Origin: JAYPWI01 sp964629575
GTDB lineage: Bacteria; Actinomycetota; Acidimicrobiia; Acidimicrobiales; Poriferisodalaceae
Direction: 5' to 3'
Length of the DNA: 64,000 nt
Assembly (NCBI GenBank): GCA_964629575.1
Contig: CAZVUM010000005.1
Span: 52,728 to 116,727, forward strand
Made by a program: the position numbers and the translations under genes. Within the stretch, counting starts at the first letter, position 1. The number at the start of each line of letters is the position of its first letter. The notes under the pieces are model-generated. The model was not told where the DNA came from and searched no databases. It worked only from the letters and a program-made list of their open reading frames with translations. Positions 52,656 to 60,318 of this stretch are shown piece after piece.

Positions 52656-53089
52656 GACTCCTCCCCGAGCGGCAGTCGAACCCTCGCGGTACCCGGCATC
52701 AGCACCTGGCCATCGTCGGTCTGCTCATGCACGTCGATCTCGACCTCACCGGTCGACGGGTCGACTGCGGTGATCGTCCCGTGGAACTCCACCTGCTGGT
52801 TCGGGTAGGCGGAGGCCCTGTTCTGCCAGTTCACGTTGATCAACCGCCCCTTGGGGCCGGCCCAATCGGTGAGGAACTGGGTGAGCCACGACCCCTGAAG
52901 CGGCCCGTGGACGAGGAGATCCGCGTGACCCTCGAACTCGGCGTAGGCCCGGTCGTAGTGGATCCGGTGCGGGTTGAAGCTGGCTGCGCTGTAAAGGAAC
53001 AGCTGGGCCTCCGAGGCCGCCTTGGGCATGACGGGAAGGCGGTCGCCGACTGCGACGTCCTGGATCGTGATCTGGTTCGTGGTCCTCAT
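52652..53089 (-). CDS. MaoC-like hydratase/dehydratase (second of a pair)
   Basis: A 145-aa hot-dog-fold protein. The ITIQDVAVGDRLPVMP start and the hydratase motif region FNPHRIHYDRAYAEFEGHADLLVHGPLQGSWL (with the Asp-x4-His-like pattern D..Y and the substrate-binding HGP) are family features. It is paired with the 163-aa MaoC protein upstream; in mycobacteria and related bacteria such pairs form heterodimeric enoyl-CoA hydratases acting on steroid or bulky CoA esters. Its ATG is the last start in a 50-bp repeat array. Confidence 0.85.
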   Translation of the reverse strand: MRTTNQITIQDVAVGDRLPVMPKAASEAQLFLYSAASFNPHRIHYDRAYAEFEGHADLLVHGPLQGSWLTQFLTDWAGPKGRLINVNWQNRASAYPNQQVEFHGTITAVDPSTGEVEIDVHEQTDDGQVLMPGTARVRLPLGEES

Positions 53090-53139
53090 TTGGCGATACC
53101 TCGCATCTGGGCTGCTCCTCGTGGGCGCGTGGTCCTCAT
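53086..53139 (-). CDS. Repeat-encoded 17-aa minicistron
   Basis: ATG at 53139 to TGA at 53088-53086, encoding MRTTRPRGAAQMRGIAK. The TGA overlaps the ATG of the downstream MaoC gene (ATGA), and its own ATG overlaps the stop of the preceding repeat copy. GAGGT lies 8 bases before the next ATG. The first four codons equal those of the MaoC gene and the last codons equal the end of the upstream MaoC gene, so the unit is a fusion of both gene ends. Expression is inferred. Confidence 0.45.
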   Translation of the reverse strand: MRTTRPRGAAQMRGIAK

Positions 53140-53182
53140 TTGGCGATACCTCGCATCTGGGCTGCTCCTCGTGGGCGCGTGG

Positions 53183-53282
53183 NNNNNNNNNNNNNNNNNN
53201 NNNNNNNNNNNNNNNNNNNNNNNNNNNNNNNNNNNNNNNNNNNNNNNNNNNNNNNNNNNNNNNNNNNNNNNNNNNNNNNNNN
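53183..53282. other. Assembly gap of 100 N inside the repeat array
   Basis: Exactly 100 N, the usual placeholder for a gap of unknown size. It lies inside the 50-bp repeat array, which probably broke the assembly, so more units are expected than the sequence shows. Confidence 0.95.
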
Positions 53283-53321
53283 TACCTCGCATCTGGGCTG
53301 CTCCTCGTGGGCGCGTGGTCC

Positions 53322-53813
53322 TCATTTGGCGATACCTATTTGGCGCGAACGGGCGACCTCGGTCCCGTCCTGGTTGACGTAGGTCGTCTCGCGGACCTGG
53401 CGCACGAAGGGCCCCTTCGAGCCCTCCTTCTGGTCCAGAGCGGCGAGTCGGGTCGTGGCGGTGATCTCGTCGCCGGCACAGACGTCCGCGAGGAAGTCCC
53501 ACTCCTCGCCGCCGAACATCATCCGCGACACTTCCAACCGGACACCGGTGCCATCCCGGTACAGACCGTCGGTGCGCATCTCACCAGCCGGCCGAGGTGG
53601 AACGATCGCGTGGGTGATGAAAGTCGGTGGCACCGTGAGGGTGCGATAGCCGGCGGCTTCGGCGGCGGCTTGATCGAAGTACGCCGGGTTCTCGTCGCCC
53701 ACGGCGTAGGCGTACCGCTGGGCTTCCCGAACGTCGATCGTGACCGTGACCGGACCGGCCAGCACCTCCCCGACACGGGCGAGGGACTCGTCGGGGATCA
53801 GTGAGCTCGACAT
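53322..53813 (-). CDS. MaoC-like N-terminal dehydratase (first of a pair)
   Basis: A 163-aa protein of the FAS1-type/MaoC N-terminal dehydratase group: VGEVLAGPVTVTIDVREAQRYAYAVGDENPAYFDQAAAEAAGYRTLTVPPTFITHAIVPP. The ENPAYFD and VPPTF blocks are diagnostic. The C-terminal part (AGDEITATTRLAALDQKEG, YVNQDGTEVARSRQIGIAK) is typical too. The stop TGA overlaps the first ATG of the repeat array (ATGA). It pairs with the 145-aa MaoC protein downstream to make a heterodimeric hydratase, by analogy with known pairs. Confidence 0.87.
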   Translation of the reverse strand: MSSSLIPDESLARVGEVLAGPVTVTIDVREAQRYAYAVGDENPAYFDQAAAEAAGYRTLTVPPTFITHAIVPPRPAGEMRTDGLYRDGTGVRLEVSRMMFGGEEWDFLADVCAGDEITATTRLAALDQKEGSKGPFVRQVRETTYVNQDGTEVARSRQIGIAK

Positions 53814-53899
53814 GCGACGACGGTAGACGCCGAGGGAACGTCGTGCCGTCCAACGACGTTGATGCCTACGCTGGAGAGCACGGACCTGGAGGTCGCGAC

Positions 53900-54553
53900 A
53901 TGGCTCTGTGGAGTCGCAAGCTTGAGATGCCCACCCCCGAGACGGCGCTGCCGGGGCGGGAACAGACGATGCCGGTCCCGCCAGCGCACGAAATCCTCGG
54001 GACCCCGATGACCCCGCCGTTCCCCGAAGGCCACGAGCAGATCGTCGTGGGGATGGGGTGCTTCTGGGGCGCAGAGCGCAAGTACTGGGAGGCCGACGGC
54101 GTGTACACGACGGCGGTCGGATACGCGGCCGGGGTCACTCCCAACCCGACGTACGAAGAGGTCTGTAGCGGACTGACCGGCCACAACGAGGTCGTCCTCG
54201 CGGTCTTCGATCCGTCGGTGACGAGCTACGAGATGATGCTCAAGGTGTTCTGGGAGAACCACGACCCCACCCAAGGCATGCGCCAGGGCAACGACATCGG
54301 CACTCAGTACCGCTCGGGCATCTACGTGTTCGACGATGCGCAGCGGATGGCAGCCGAAGCGTCACGCGATCGGTTCCAGAAGGTCCTGAGCGACGCCGGG
54401 ATGGGCGAGATCACCACCGAGATCATCGACGCCGGGCGGTTCTATTACGCCGAGCATTACCACCAGCAGTATCTGCACAAGGTGCCAAACGGATACTGCG
54501 GGCTCGGCGGAACCGGCCTCAGCTGCCCGGTCGGAATCGCTGCCGCAGACTGA
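53900..54553 (+). CDS. msrA: Peptide-methionine (S)-S-oxide reductase MsrA
   Basis: A 217-aa repair enzyme that reduces methionine S-sulfoxide. The catalytic GMGCFWGAER (Cys54) is unmistakable, with YAAGVTPNPTYEEVCSGLTGHNEVV, FWENHDPTQGMRQGNDIGTQYRSGIY and a C-terminal resolving-Cys region (GYCGLGGTGLSC). The ATG at 53900 has a GGAGG ribosome binding site; the longer reading is antisense. It opens MALWSRKLEMPTPETALPGR, as in other actinobacterial MsrA proteins. Monocistronic. Confidence 0.95.
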   Translation: MALWSRKLEMPTPETALPGREQTMPVPPAHEILGTPMTPPFPEGHEQIVVGMGCFWGAERKYWEADGVYTTAVGYAAGVTPNPTYEEVCSGLTGHNEVVLAVFDPSVTSYEMMLKVFWENHDPTQGMRQGNDIGTQYRSGIYVFDDAQRMAAEASRDRFQKVLSDAGMGEITTEIIDAGRFYYAEHYHQQYLHKVPNGYCGLGGTGLSCPVGIAAAD

Positions 54554-54559
54554 GTGACC

Positions 54560-55648
54560 TCACAGCGCAGCGTCCGCGAGGCGTTGCGCTTCTCTGAAGT
54601 GCGCGACGAGATCGTCGTGGTTGGTATGGGCGTTCAGCCCGCTCGGGTTGGGCATCACGTACACCGGTCGGCCCCCGAGGGTCGCTGTCTGTAGACCGAG
54701 CGTCGCGGAGCGGTCGCCCGAAGCTGCTCGCCACCCCGTGATGCCGACGACGCACGCCACGCCCGGCTTCAGCCACTCACAGAGTCCTTCGAGGCGGCCG
54801 AATCCGGCGCGGAAGTCGGCGCTGCGGAGTTCGTCGGCCCGTGCCGTTGCCCGCTTGACCAGGTCGGTCATGCCCACCCGATCGTGGACGAGCGCGGCGT
54901 CGGGATCCCGCGGGTGCGTCACCAGACCTGACGCACGGGCAGCGGGCCAGAACCGGTTGGATGGCCCGGCGAATCCGTAGCCTGCGTCGGCCGCGTGCAG
55001 GCTCGGGTTGAGCCCGCAGAGCAACACGCGCATGTCTGGCCCGACCGAATCGGCCAGCGTGCGCTCGCGGCGCGCGAGGCAAACCTCCCGATGTGAGCGC
55101 AGGCCCATTCCTTCCAGCCGATGTGCGGCGAGGAGCGAGAAGCCGGCACCGGCCAGGGCATCCTCGAGGCCGAGCTCCGTCCAGAAGTTGAACAGGCGTC
55201 CCGGAACCCTTCGCCCGGAGATCACGTCGTCCCGGTCGGCCATGAACAGCTGCAGGGCGACGGTGCCGCCCACCTGGACCACCCTGTGGAGTTCGCGCCA
55301 CGCCATCGGGAGCGACGTCCGGGGCAGGTGTAGGTAGCTCTTGGCGGCCCACGCGCCGGCCAGCGAGCCACGCGCAAACGGCAGGTGCTCCAGATCGCCC
55401 TGGACGATGGGCCGTCCAGTGCGCTGTCGCGCCTCGGCGGCCATCGGGCCGGAGGCGTCGAGTCCGATCGGAAGTGGACCGAGGTGTTCGAGGTGCCAAC
55501 CGGGGCCACAGCCGAGGTCGGCGCACGGGCCCTCGAGGGCCTCCAGCGTTCGGCCGAGTGCGGCAGCGAGGTCGACTGCCTCGGGGTGGGTCGACTCGAT
55601 CCACTCACTCGTCAGCTCGTTGTACCGAGCGACCGTCGGATCGTGCAC
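54560..55648 (-). CDS. SAM methyltransferase - Mug-like uracil/mismatch DNA glycosylase fusion
   Basis: A 362-aa two-domain protein. Residues ~1-190 are a class I methyltransferase (PCADLGCGPGWHLEHLG at 41-57, IGLDASGPMAAEA, VQGDLEHLPFARGSL). Residues ~205-362 are a Mug/TDG-type glycosylase: VLLCGLNPSLHAADAGYGFAGPSNRFW (210-234; Asn214 aligns with the catalytic Asn of E. coli Mug) and VMPNPSGLNAH (331-341). Fusion of a methyltransferase to a uracil/thymine mismatch glycosylase is unusual. It starts four bases after the LLM gene stop, so it is in an operon with that gene. Confidence 0.88.
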   Translation of the reverse strand: MHDPTVARYNELTSEWIESTHPEAVDLAAALGRTLEALEGPCADLGCGPGWHLEHLGPLPIGLDASGPMAAEARQRTGRPIVQGDLEHLPFARGSLAGAWAAKSYLHLPRTSLPMAWRELHRVVQVGGTVALQLFMADRDDVISGRRVPGRLFNFWTELGLEDALAGAGFSLLAAHRLEGMGLRSHREVCLARRERTLADSVGPDMRVLLCGLNPSLHAADAGYGFAGPSNRFWPAARASGLVTHPRDPDAALVHDRVGMTDLVKRATARADELRSADFRAGFGRLEGLCEWLKPGVACVVGITGWRAASGDRSATLGLQTATLGGRPVYVMPNPSGLNAHTNHDDLVAHFREAQRLADAAL

Positions 55649-55652
55649 GCGA

Positions 55653-56642
55653 TCAGATCGCGGCGGCAGCGGCGGTCATCGTCTCCTCGGTCACCGCGCG
55701 TCGGTCCTCGCCCCACGGCAGGGGCATGAGGACCGGGTGCTCGATACCCGCATCGATGTACGAACGCACGAATGAGGTGACGTCATCGGGCGAGCCGATG
55801 AAGTCGATCGCCTGGATCATGTCGTGGCTGATCGCGGCGAGTGCGCCCTCGCGATCCTTGTCGGCCTGCCGGGCGCGGAGCTCGTCGACCTCGCTGCCGA
55901 AGCCGGCGGCTCGGAACATGTTGGCGTAGCCGTCGGCCATCGCGTAGTTGAAGAGATCCTTGCGCGCCGAGTTGGCGGACCGCTCAAGATCGCCGACGGC
56001 GGCGTGGACGTAGCCCATGATCGTCGCGTCGCCCCCGGCGCGCACTTGCTCGATTGCCGTCGAGACGTGCGCCGCGGGGATGTAGTTGAGCAGCACTCCG
56101 TCGGCGACCTCGCCGGCGAGCCGCAACATCTGCGGATTGAGCGCCGCCAGCACGATCTTGGGGCGCCGTTCGCCGAGCCGAACAGCGAGGCGGAACCGCT
56201 TCACCTGCCAGAAGTCGCCTTCGAAGGTGACCGCTTCGCCGCTCAGGCACTCGCGCACGAGCGCCACGTACTCGCGCATCATCGCGATCGGCCGATCGGG
56301 GGCACGCTCGCCGTGTTGGCGAAGGATGCCAGGTGCCGACACGCCGAGGCCGAGCCACACGTCACGCTCGGGGCTCAGCGATTGGAGGGTGGCGGCTGTC
56401 ATCGCGGCGAGGGGCGGCGTCCGGATCTGGATCGGAACGATGCCGGTTGCGAGATCGAGGCGTGGCGCCACAGCGGACACCGCGCCAAGGAGGCTGAAGG
56501 CGTCGGTTCCGGTGGCCTCGACAGTCCACAGTGAGCTGTAGCCCTGGCTCTCGGCCAGCTGGGCGATGTCCATCACTGCTCGCGGTCCGAGAACGCCGAG
56601 GCTGCCGAACGTGACGCCGAGGGGAGTGGTCGGGTCGGTCAT
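55653..56642 (-). CDS. LLM-class F420-dependent oxidoreductase
   Basis: A 329-aa luciferase-like protein (PLGVTFGSLGVLGPRAVMDIAQLAESQGYSSLWTVEATGTDAFSLL, VAPRLDLATGIVPIQIRTPPLAAMTAATLQSLSPERDVWLGLGVSAPGIL, RPKIVLAALNPQMLRLAGEVADGVLLNYI). The ATG at 56642 is preferred over the more upstream one at 56687, whose extension looks non-coding. First gene of a two-gene operon with the methyltransferase-glycosylase fusion. Substrate unknown. Confidence 0.87.
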   Translation of the reverse strand: MTDPTTPLGVTFGSLGVLGPRAVMDIAQLAESQGYSSLWTVEATGTDAFSLLGAVSAVAPRLDLATGIVPIQIRTPPLAAMTAATLQSLSPERDVWLGLGVSAPGILRQHGERAPDRPIAMMREYVALVRECLSGEAVTFEGDFWQVKRFRLAVRLGERRPKIVLAALNPQMLRLAGEVADGVLLNYIPAAHVSTAIEQVRAGGDATIMGYVHAAVGDLERSANSARKDLFNYAMADGYANMFRAAGFGSEVDELRARQADKDREGALAAISHDMIQAIDFIGSPDDVTSFVRSYIDAGIEHPVLMPLPWGEDRRAVTEETMTAAAAAI

Positions 56643-56873
56643 GGCCAGCGACGGTACCCGCCGCCCGCGTGGTGTCGCTGATTCCACTCACCCGTTGCCC
56701 TCACACACGGTAGTCATCGACCGATGGGAGGCAACGCCGGGTTGCCGGTTGGTGTGCAATGGCTGATAGATGACCTTGCTCGAACCCTCGTTTCTGCTCT
56801 CCGGAGCGAAATCGGGCACGATAGGGTGAGTCCACGGAATTCCGGAGCTGTCCGGAGTCGTTGGGAGGCGATG

Positions 56874-57059
56874 ATGACCGAAACGCAGGATCCGCAGATC
56901 ATCTCCGAAGCGCTCGACGTGATCGATGGGGCGCTCAACGACTTTCTTCACCGCGAGTTGGTGTCGAGCAACGAGATCACCGACATTCTCCTCGACGTGC
57001 GCACGCTCCTTCGCAAGGGCGAGGCCAGCGTCGACGAGCAGGTCCCCGCTCAGGCCTGA
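56874..57059 (+). CDS. Small 61-aa hypothetical protein
   Basis: A 61-residue acidic helical protein (MTETQDPQIISEALDVIDGA, LNDFLHRELVSSNEITDILLD, VRTLLRKGEAS). The ribosome binding site GGGAGG lies 5 bases before the ATG at 56874 (a second ATG just before it is too close). Its end overlaps the convergent WS/DGAT gene by 10 bp. It looks like a real small protein with helical hairpins; no homologue is recognised. Confidence 0.6.
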   Translation: MTETQDPQIISEALDVIDGALNDFLHRELVSSNEITDILLDVRTLLRKGEASVDEQVPAQA

Positions 57060-58468
57060 CAGGGCCCGGACAGCGGAGCCTTTCCGGTCAGTTCTTCGAG
57101 CGCGCTCGCGAGGACGTCGCGAAAGTCCTCGGGATCGTCGATGGCTGCCGGATCGAGGTGCAGACCGATGTCGGCACGATCGGCATAGCTCATCAGCGTG
57201 ACGTTGGCGGCGGTGCCTGCCACCGGACCGATCGGCACGTTGTGTTCGACCGCGGCGCCACCCACCCACAAGGGGATCGGCGCGGAGCGCAGGTTGCTCG
57301 TGGCCACGTCGATGCGTGCCGCCTGGCGGCGGGCGATCGCGCTGAGAGCAGATGCCGGGACGAAGCGGGCCGGCCCGGCAAGTGCCGCCTGTAGCTCTGA
57401 CCGCTGCGTGCCGCGCGACTTCGCGCCTTCGGTGCGACCTGCGATGAGGGCGAAACGATCGCGGGTCCCGAGCCCGGCGCCTGGCAGCTCGATCGGGCTC
57501 GGCGTGAACGCGTTGCCGACGCCGGTCCCTTCGTCCCGGGTCGACATGATGAACGACGCGTTCAGCCGCTCGAGCGTCTCGCCCCGCTCGGCGTGGAAGG
57601 AAGCGGCCGCCATGCTGACCCCGGTGAGCAGGAGGTCGTTGAGCGTGCCGCCCAGCTGACGGGCTGCATCGAGCGAGGCTGCCAGATCGAGCCCGATGTG
57701 TTGCAGCGCACGGCCTCGGCTCCGACCCTTCCACAGCGCAGCGCCCTCGCCCTTCCCCGTCGGAAGGTCGTCGGTGAGCCGGCGAAGGGTTTCCATCGCT
57801 CCGCCGGCCTGGTCGGCGACTCGCCGGGGATCGGCGACATACATCGCGGCTTCTCCCGCCAGGCTCCGCCATCGCGACGCATGGCGGGTTGCTGTGTCGC
57901 GGACCGCTTGAGCGAGGGCGTCGAGCGGTTCGGCCGGCCGCTCGGCGTCGAGGAGTTCGGCGAGCTGCTCGTTGAGCTCCTCGATCGACTCGACCGGCTG
58001 GCGGCCCTCATCGAGGTCCAGGTACTCCAGCGCGACCTGAACGCCCCCTTCTCCGTCGGTCACCGAGTGGTGAAACTTGGTGAGGATCGCCGAGTCCCCA
58101 TCGGGGAGCTCGAGGACGTGGAACTGCCACAACGGACGCGTGCGATCGAGCGGGTCGGCGACGAGTCGCGCGGCGAGGTCGAGGAGGTCGCGCTCGTTGG
58201 CCTTTCGGGGAAGCGCTGTGTGGCGAAGGTGATGGGCCAACTCGAACTCGGGATCTGTCTCCCACGCCGGGTTGTCGCCAGAGCGCTCCACGACCCGCTG
58301 ACGAAGCCGAGGCACCCGCGCCACGGCACGCAGCAATCGGGCTGTGAGGTACGCGATGTCCACCGAGCCCGACAGCTGACTCAGGGCTCCGAACGAGCTG
58401 TTGAACCAGGGGTCCGCCTCGAGACGCCACATGAGCGTCTCGGTGTCGCTCAGCCGTTCGCCGGTCAT
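57050..58468 (-). CDS. Wax ester synthase/diacylglycerol acyltransferase-like protein (WS/DGAT)
   Basis: A 472-aa acyltransferase of the WS/DGAT family, which makes wax esters or triacylglycerol storage lipids. The active-site HHSVTDG (residues 133-139) is the HHxxxDG motif, and RLSDTETLMWRLEADP is the family N-terminus. The C-terminal LWVGGAAVEHNVPIGPVAGTAANVTLMSYADRADIGLHLD is also typical (conserved P..G and N..Y.). It suggests storage of lipid, as in mycobacteria and rhodococci. It is followed upstream by the PAP2 gene, 16 bp away. Confidence 0.9.
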   Translation of the reverse strand: MTGERLSDTETLMWRLEADPWFNSSFGALSQLSGSVDIAYLTARLLRAVARVPRLRQRVVERSGDNPAWETDPEFELAHHLRHTALPRKANERDLLDLAARLVADPLDRTRPLWQFHVLELPDGDSAILTKFHHSVTDGEGGVQVALEYLDLDEGRQPVESIEELNEQLAELLDAERPAEPLDALAQAVRDTATRHASRWRSLAGEAAMYVADPRRVADQAGGAMETLRRLTDDLPTGKGEGAALWKGRSRGRALQHIGLDLAASLDAARQLGGTLNDLLLTGVSMAAASFHAERGETLERLNASFIMSTRDEGTGVGNAFTPSPIELPGAGLGTRDRFALIAGRTEGAKSRGTQRSELQAALAGPARFVPASALSAIARRQAARIDVATSNLRSAPIPLWVGGAAVEHNVPIGPVAGTAANVTLMSYADRADIGLHLDPAAIDDPEDFRDVLASALEELTGKAPLSGPCQA

Positions 58469-58484
58469 CGATGCAGCGTATGCC

Positions 58485-59009
58485 TCACGCCACGAAGCGG
58501 CGGAAGGCTCGGCCGAGGAGGGCTCCCGTCACGGCGCCGCCCGCAACATCTGACGCGTGGTGAAGTCGAACGTGGATCCGTGATGTGGCGACGATCGCAG
58601 CCAGACCCCGGACCGCAAACGGGAGCCGGCTCGTGGGCGCGAGCAGCGTCGCCGCACAGAAGGCGGCTGAGGCATGGCCGGACGGAAAGCTCGATGTGAT
58701 CGGCTGGCGCAGATGCAGAGCCGACTCGTTGTCTGCCGCCGTGGAGGGGCGGACGCGTCCAAAGAGGCGCTTCACGCCCTGATTGACCACGAGCGATTCG
58801 AGTCCGATGGCCGCACTGAACCGGACTGCCGTGCGCCAGTCCCAGCGTCCCGACGCCGCCCGAGCCACTCCGAGCCCATGCCAGAGGACGCTGAACTCGC
58901 CGGCGTTGGTCGCAGCGAAGAACACTCGATCGAGAACGGGATGGCCGCGCCACTGTTCCCACCACGCATCGACGGCATCGTCGACATCTTGGATGCTGTC
59001 CACGCGCAT
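58485..59009 (-). CDS. PAP2 superfamily phosphatase
   Basis: A 174-aa membrane-associated acid phosphatase of the PAP2 fold. The three motifs are complete: KRLFGRVRPS, SFPSGHAS and SRIHVRLHHASDV (catalytic His residues in the last two). It has several hydrophobic helices. It would dephosphorylate phosphatidate or isoprenoid phosphates; being next to a WS/DGAT gene, production of diacylglycerol for triacylglycerol synthesis is a natural guess. I use the ATG at 59009; earlier ones give extra non-coding-like sequence. Confidence 0.85.
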   Translation of the reverse strand: MRVDSIQDVDDAVDAWWEQWRGHPVLDRVFFAATNAGEFSVLWHGLGVARAASGRWDWRTAVRFSAAIGLESLVVNQGVKRLFGRVRPSTAADNESALHLRQPITSSFPSGHASAAFCAATLLAPTSRLPFAVRGLAAIVATSRIHVRLHHASDVAGGAVTGALLGRAFRRFVA

Positions 59010-59088
59010 CCGCCCACGATGGCAGCTGAAACCGCCGAAACCAACGTCGCGACTCCTCAGCGGGACTTCCGTCGCTACCGTTGCGCGG

Positions 59089-59481
59089 GTGAGCGACGAA
59101 GACGAGAAGCCGGCGGTGATCGCGACCAACGACGCGTTTTATGCCGCTTTCGAGGAAGGCGACCTCGATCAGCTCCTCGCCGTCTGGGAGCACAGCGGCG
59201 ATGTCGTCTGCACACACCCGGGATGGCCGGCGCTCCACGGCTGGGAAGCCGTCAAGCAGTCCTGGGAGCGCATCGCGATGGGTCCGCAGACCCAGCAGTT
59301 CATCATCACCGACACTCGGGTCCGAGTGAGCGGTGACCTCGCGTGGGTGAGCTGCGACGAGAACCTCCTCGGGAGCCGTTCGAGCACGGTGACGTCGATC
59401 AATGTCTTCCGGCGCCAAGAGGATGACCGGTGGCTTATGGTGGCGCACCACGGGTCACCAGTGATGACGTCCTACGGCTGA
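59089..59481 (+). CDS. SnoaL/NTF2-like protein
   Basis: A 130-aa protein opening with GTG (MSDEDEKPAVIATNDAFYAA). FEEGDLDQLLAVWEHSGDVVCTHPGWPALHGWEAVKQSWERI is a characteristic NTF2-like sequence; the C-terminus VTSINVFRRQEDDRWLMVAHHGSPV is also typical. Such domains bind or transform small hydrophobic molecules. The stop overlaps the convergent LysM gene by 10 bp. Divergent from the PAP2 gene by 79 bp. Confidence 0.8.
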   Translation: MSDEDEKPAVIATNDAFYAAFEEGDLDQLLAVWEHSGDVVCTHPGWPALHGWEAVKQSWERIAMGPQTQQFIITDTRVRVSGDLAWVSCDENLLGSRSSTVTSINVFRRQEDDRWLMVAHHGSPVMTSYG

Positions 59482-59930
59482 GGGGGCTTTTCCGACGGCG
59501 CGGTGAGCTGCGGAGGACTGGTCGTGGTGATCGGAAACGTGGGCTCGATCGGGGGCAGTACCGGATCGGTAGGCGGCGGAATCGTCAGCTGCGGCCCCTC
59601 GGCCTCATCGGGCGGGGGCGGGATCAGGAGCTGCTGGCCAACGAAGATCCTGGTGGGGTCGGCGATGCCGTTCTCTCGGACCAGGGAGTTGAGGTCGATG
59701 TCGAAGCGGTTGGCGATCTGTACGAGCGTGTCGCCCCGCTGGACGGTGTAGAACACACGGGCTTCGACCTCCGATGTCGTCGTGATGGCGGCCGAGGTGG
59801 TGGTGCCGGCGCCGTCGTTGTCGTTGTCGCCGGCCCTGCTCAGCGAGCAGCTGCCGAGCGCCAGCGAACCGCACGCGACAACGCAGGCCAGCAGAGACCG
59901 ACGTGGTGTGAACGGGGCCGACGAGCCCAT
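59472..59930 (-). CDS. LysM-domain lipoprotein
   Basis: A 152-aa exported protein: signal peptide with lipobox (LALGSC), a Thr/Ala linker, a LysM domain (YTVQRGDTLVQIANRFDIDLNSLVRENGIADPTRIFVGQQLLIP) and a long Pro-rich tail. LysM binds N-acetylglucosamine polymers in peptidoglycan. It lies three bases after a second LysM lipoprotein gene (59934), with which it is likely cotranscribed. Its tail overlaps the convergent NTF2-like gene. Confidence 0.87.
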   Translation of the reverse strand: MGSSAPFTPRRSLLACVVACGSLALGSCSLSRAGDNDNDGAGTTTSAAITTTSEVEARVFYTVQRGDTLVQIANRFDIDLNSLVRENGIADPTRIFVGQQLLIPPPPDEAEGPQLTIPPPTDPVLPPIEPTFPITTTSPPQLTAPSEKPPQP

Positions 59931-59933
59931 CGC

Positions 59934-60275
59934 TCAACCCCCGGGTGTGGTGGTCGCTGATGGGACCGTGGTCGGGGGCGGGATCACGAGTGGCTGCCCG
60001 ATGGTGAGAACGGTGTCTTCGAGGCCGTTCTCTTCCATGATCGCGTCGACGCTCACCCCGAAGCGGGATGCGATGAGACCGAGCGTGTTCCCAGGCTGCA
60101 CCGTGTAGATCCGCATCTGCACGACGGGCTCAGTCGTCGTGGTGGTGAGGTTGAACGGAAGCGTGGTGAGGACCGGGCGCGTCGTGGGGATGCTGTCGGC
60201 CGGCGCAGGGTCGCCGCATGACGCGACTCCGAGCAGCGTCACGAGCGCGCAGAGACCGGTGAGCGTTCGCTTCAT
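59934..60275 (-). CDS. Second LysM-domain lipoprotein
   Basis: A 113-aa paralogue: signal peptide and lipobox (GVASC), a Thr/Pro linker, LysM domain (YTVQPGNTLGLIASRFGVSVDAIMEENGLEDTVLTIGQPLVIP) and a short Thr/Pro tail. Start is the ATG at 60275; the reading to 60437 is a shadow of the map gene. Tandem arrangement with the next LysM gene suggests duplication. It lies 43 bp downstream of the methionine aminopeptidase gene on the same strand, likely the same operon. Confidence 0.85.
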   Translation of the reverse strand: MKRTLTGLCALVTLLGVASCGDPAPADSIPTTRPVLTTLPFNLTTTTTEPVVQMRIYTVQPGNTLGLIASRFGVSVDAIMEENGLEDTVLTIGQPLVIPPPTTVPSATTTPGG

Positions 60276-60318
60276 CGTGAGAGAACGTACCTCTGCCGTG
60301 GGAAGAATCGGGACCGCG

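Larger units (their letters stand above)
53086..53325 (-). repeat. 50-bp tandem repeat array at a coupled gene junction, with gap
   Basis: Complete unit at 53086-53135, second unit from 53136 broken by the gap at 53182, and a third partial unit at 53283-53325 before the upstream gene. Each unit holds TCAT on the plus strand, i.e. ATGA on the minus strand, and encodes a 17-codon ORF. The visible distance is not a multiple of 50 because the gap size is arbitrary, so the copy number is unknown (at least three partly seen). The ATGA overlaps link MaoC-1 to MaoC-2. Confidence 0.92.

Noticed and set aside
53022..53377. Plus-strand repetitive ORFs with LASGLLLVGAWSS repeats through the 53-kb array
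   Set aside because: The 50-bp period is not a multiple of three, so all frames cycle; the minus-strand minicistrons with ATGA links explain the array better, and no ribosome binding site is seen on the plus strand.
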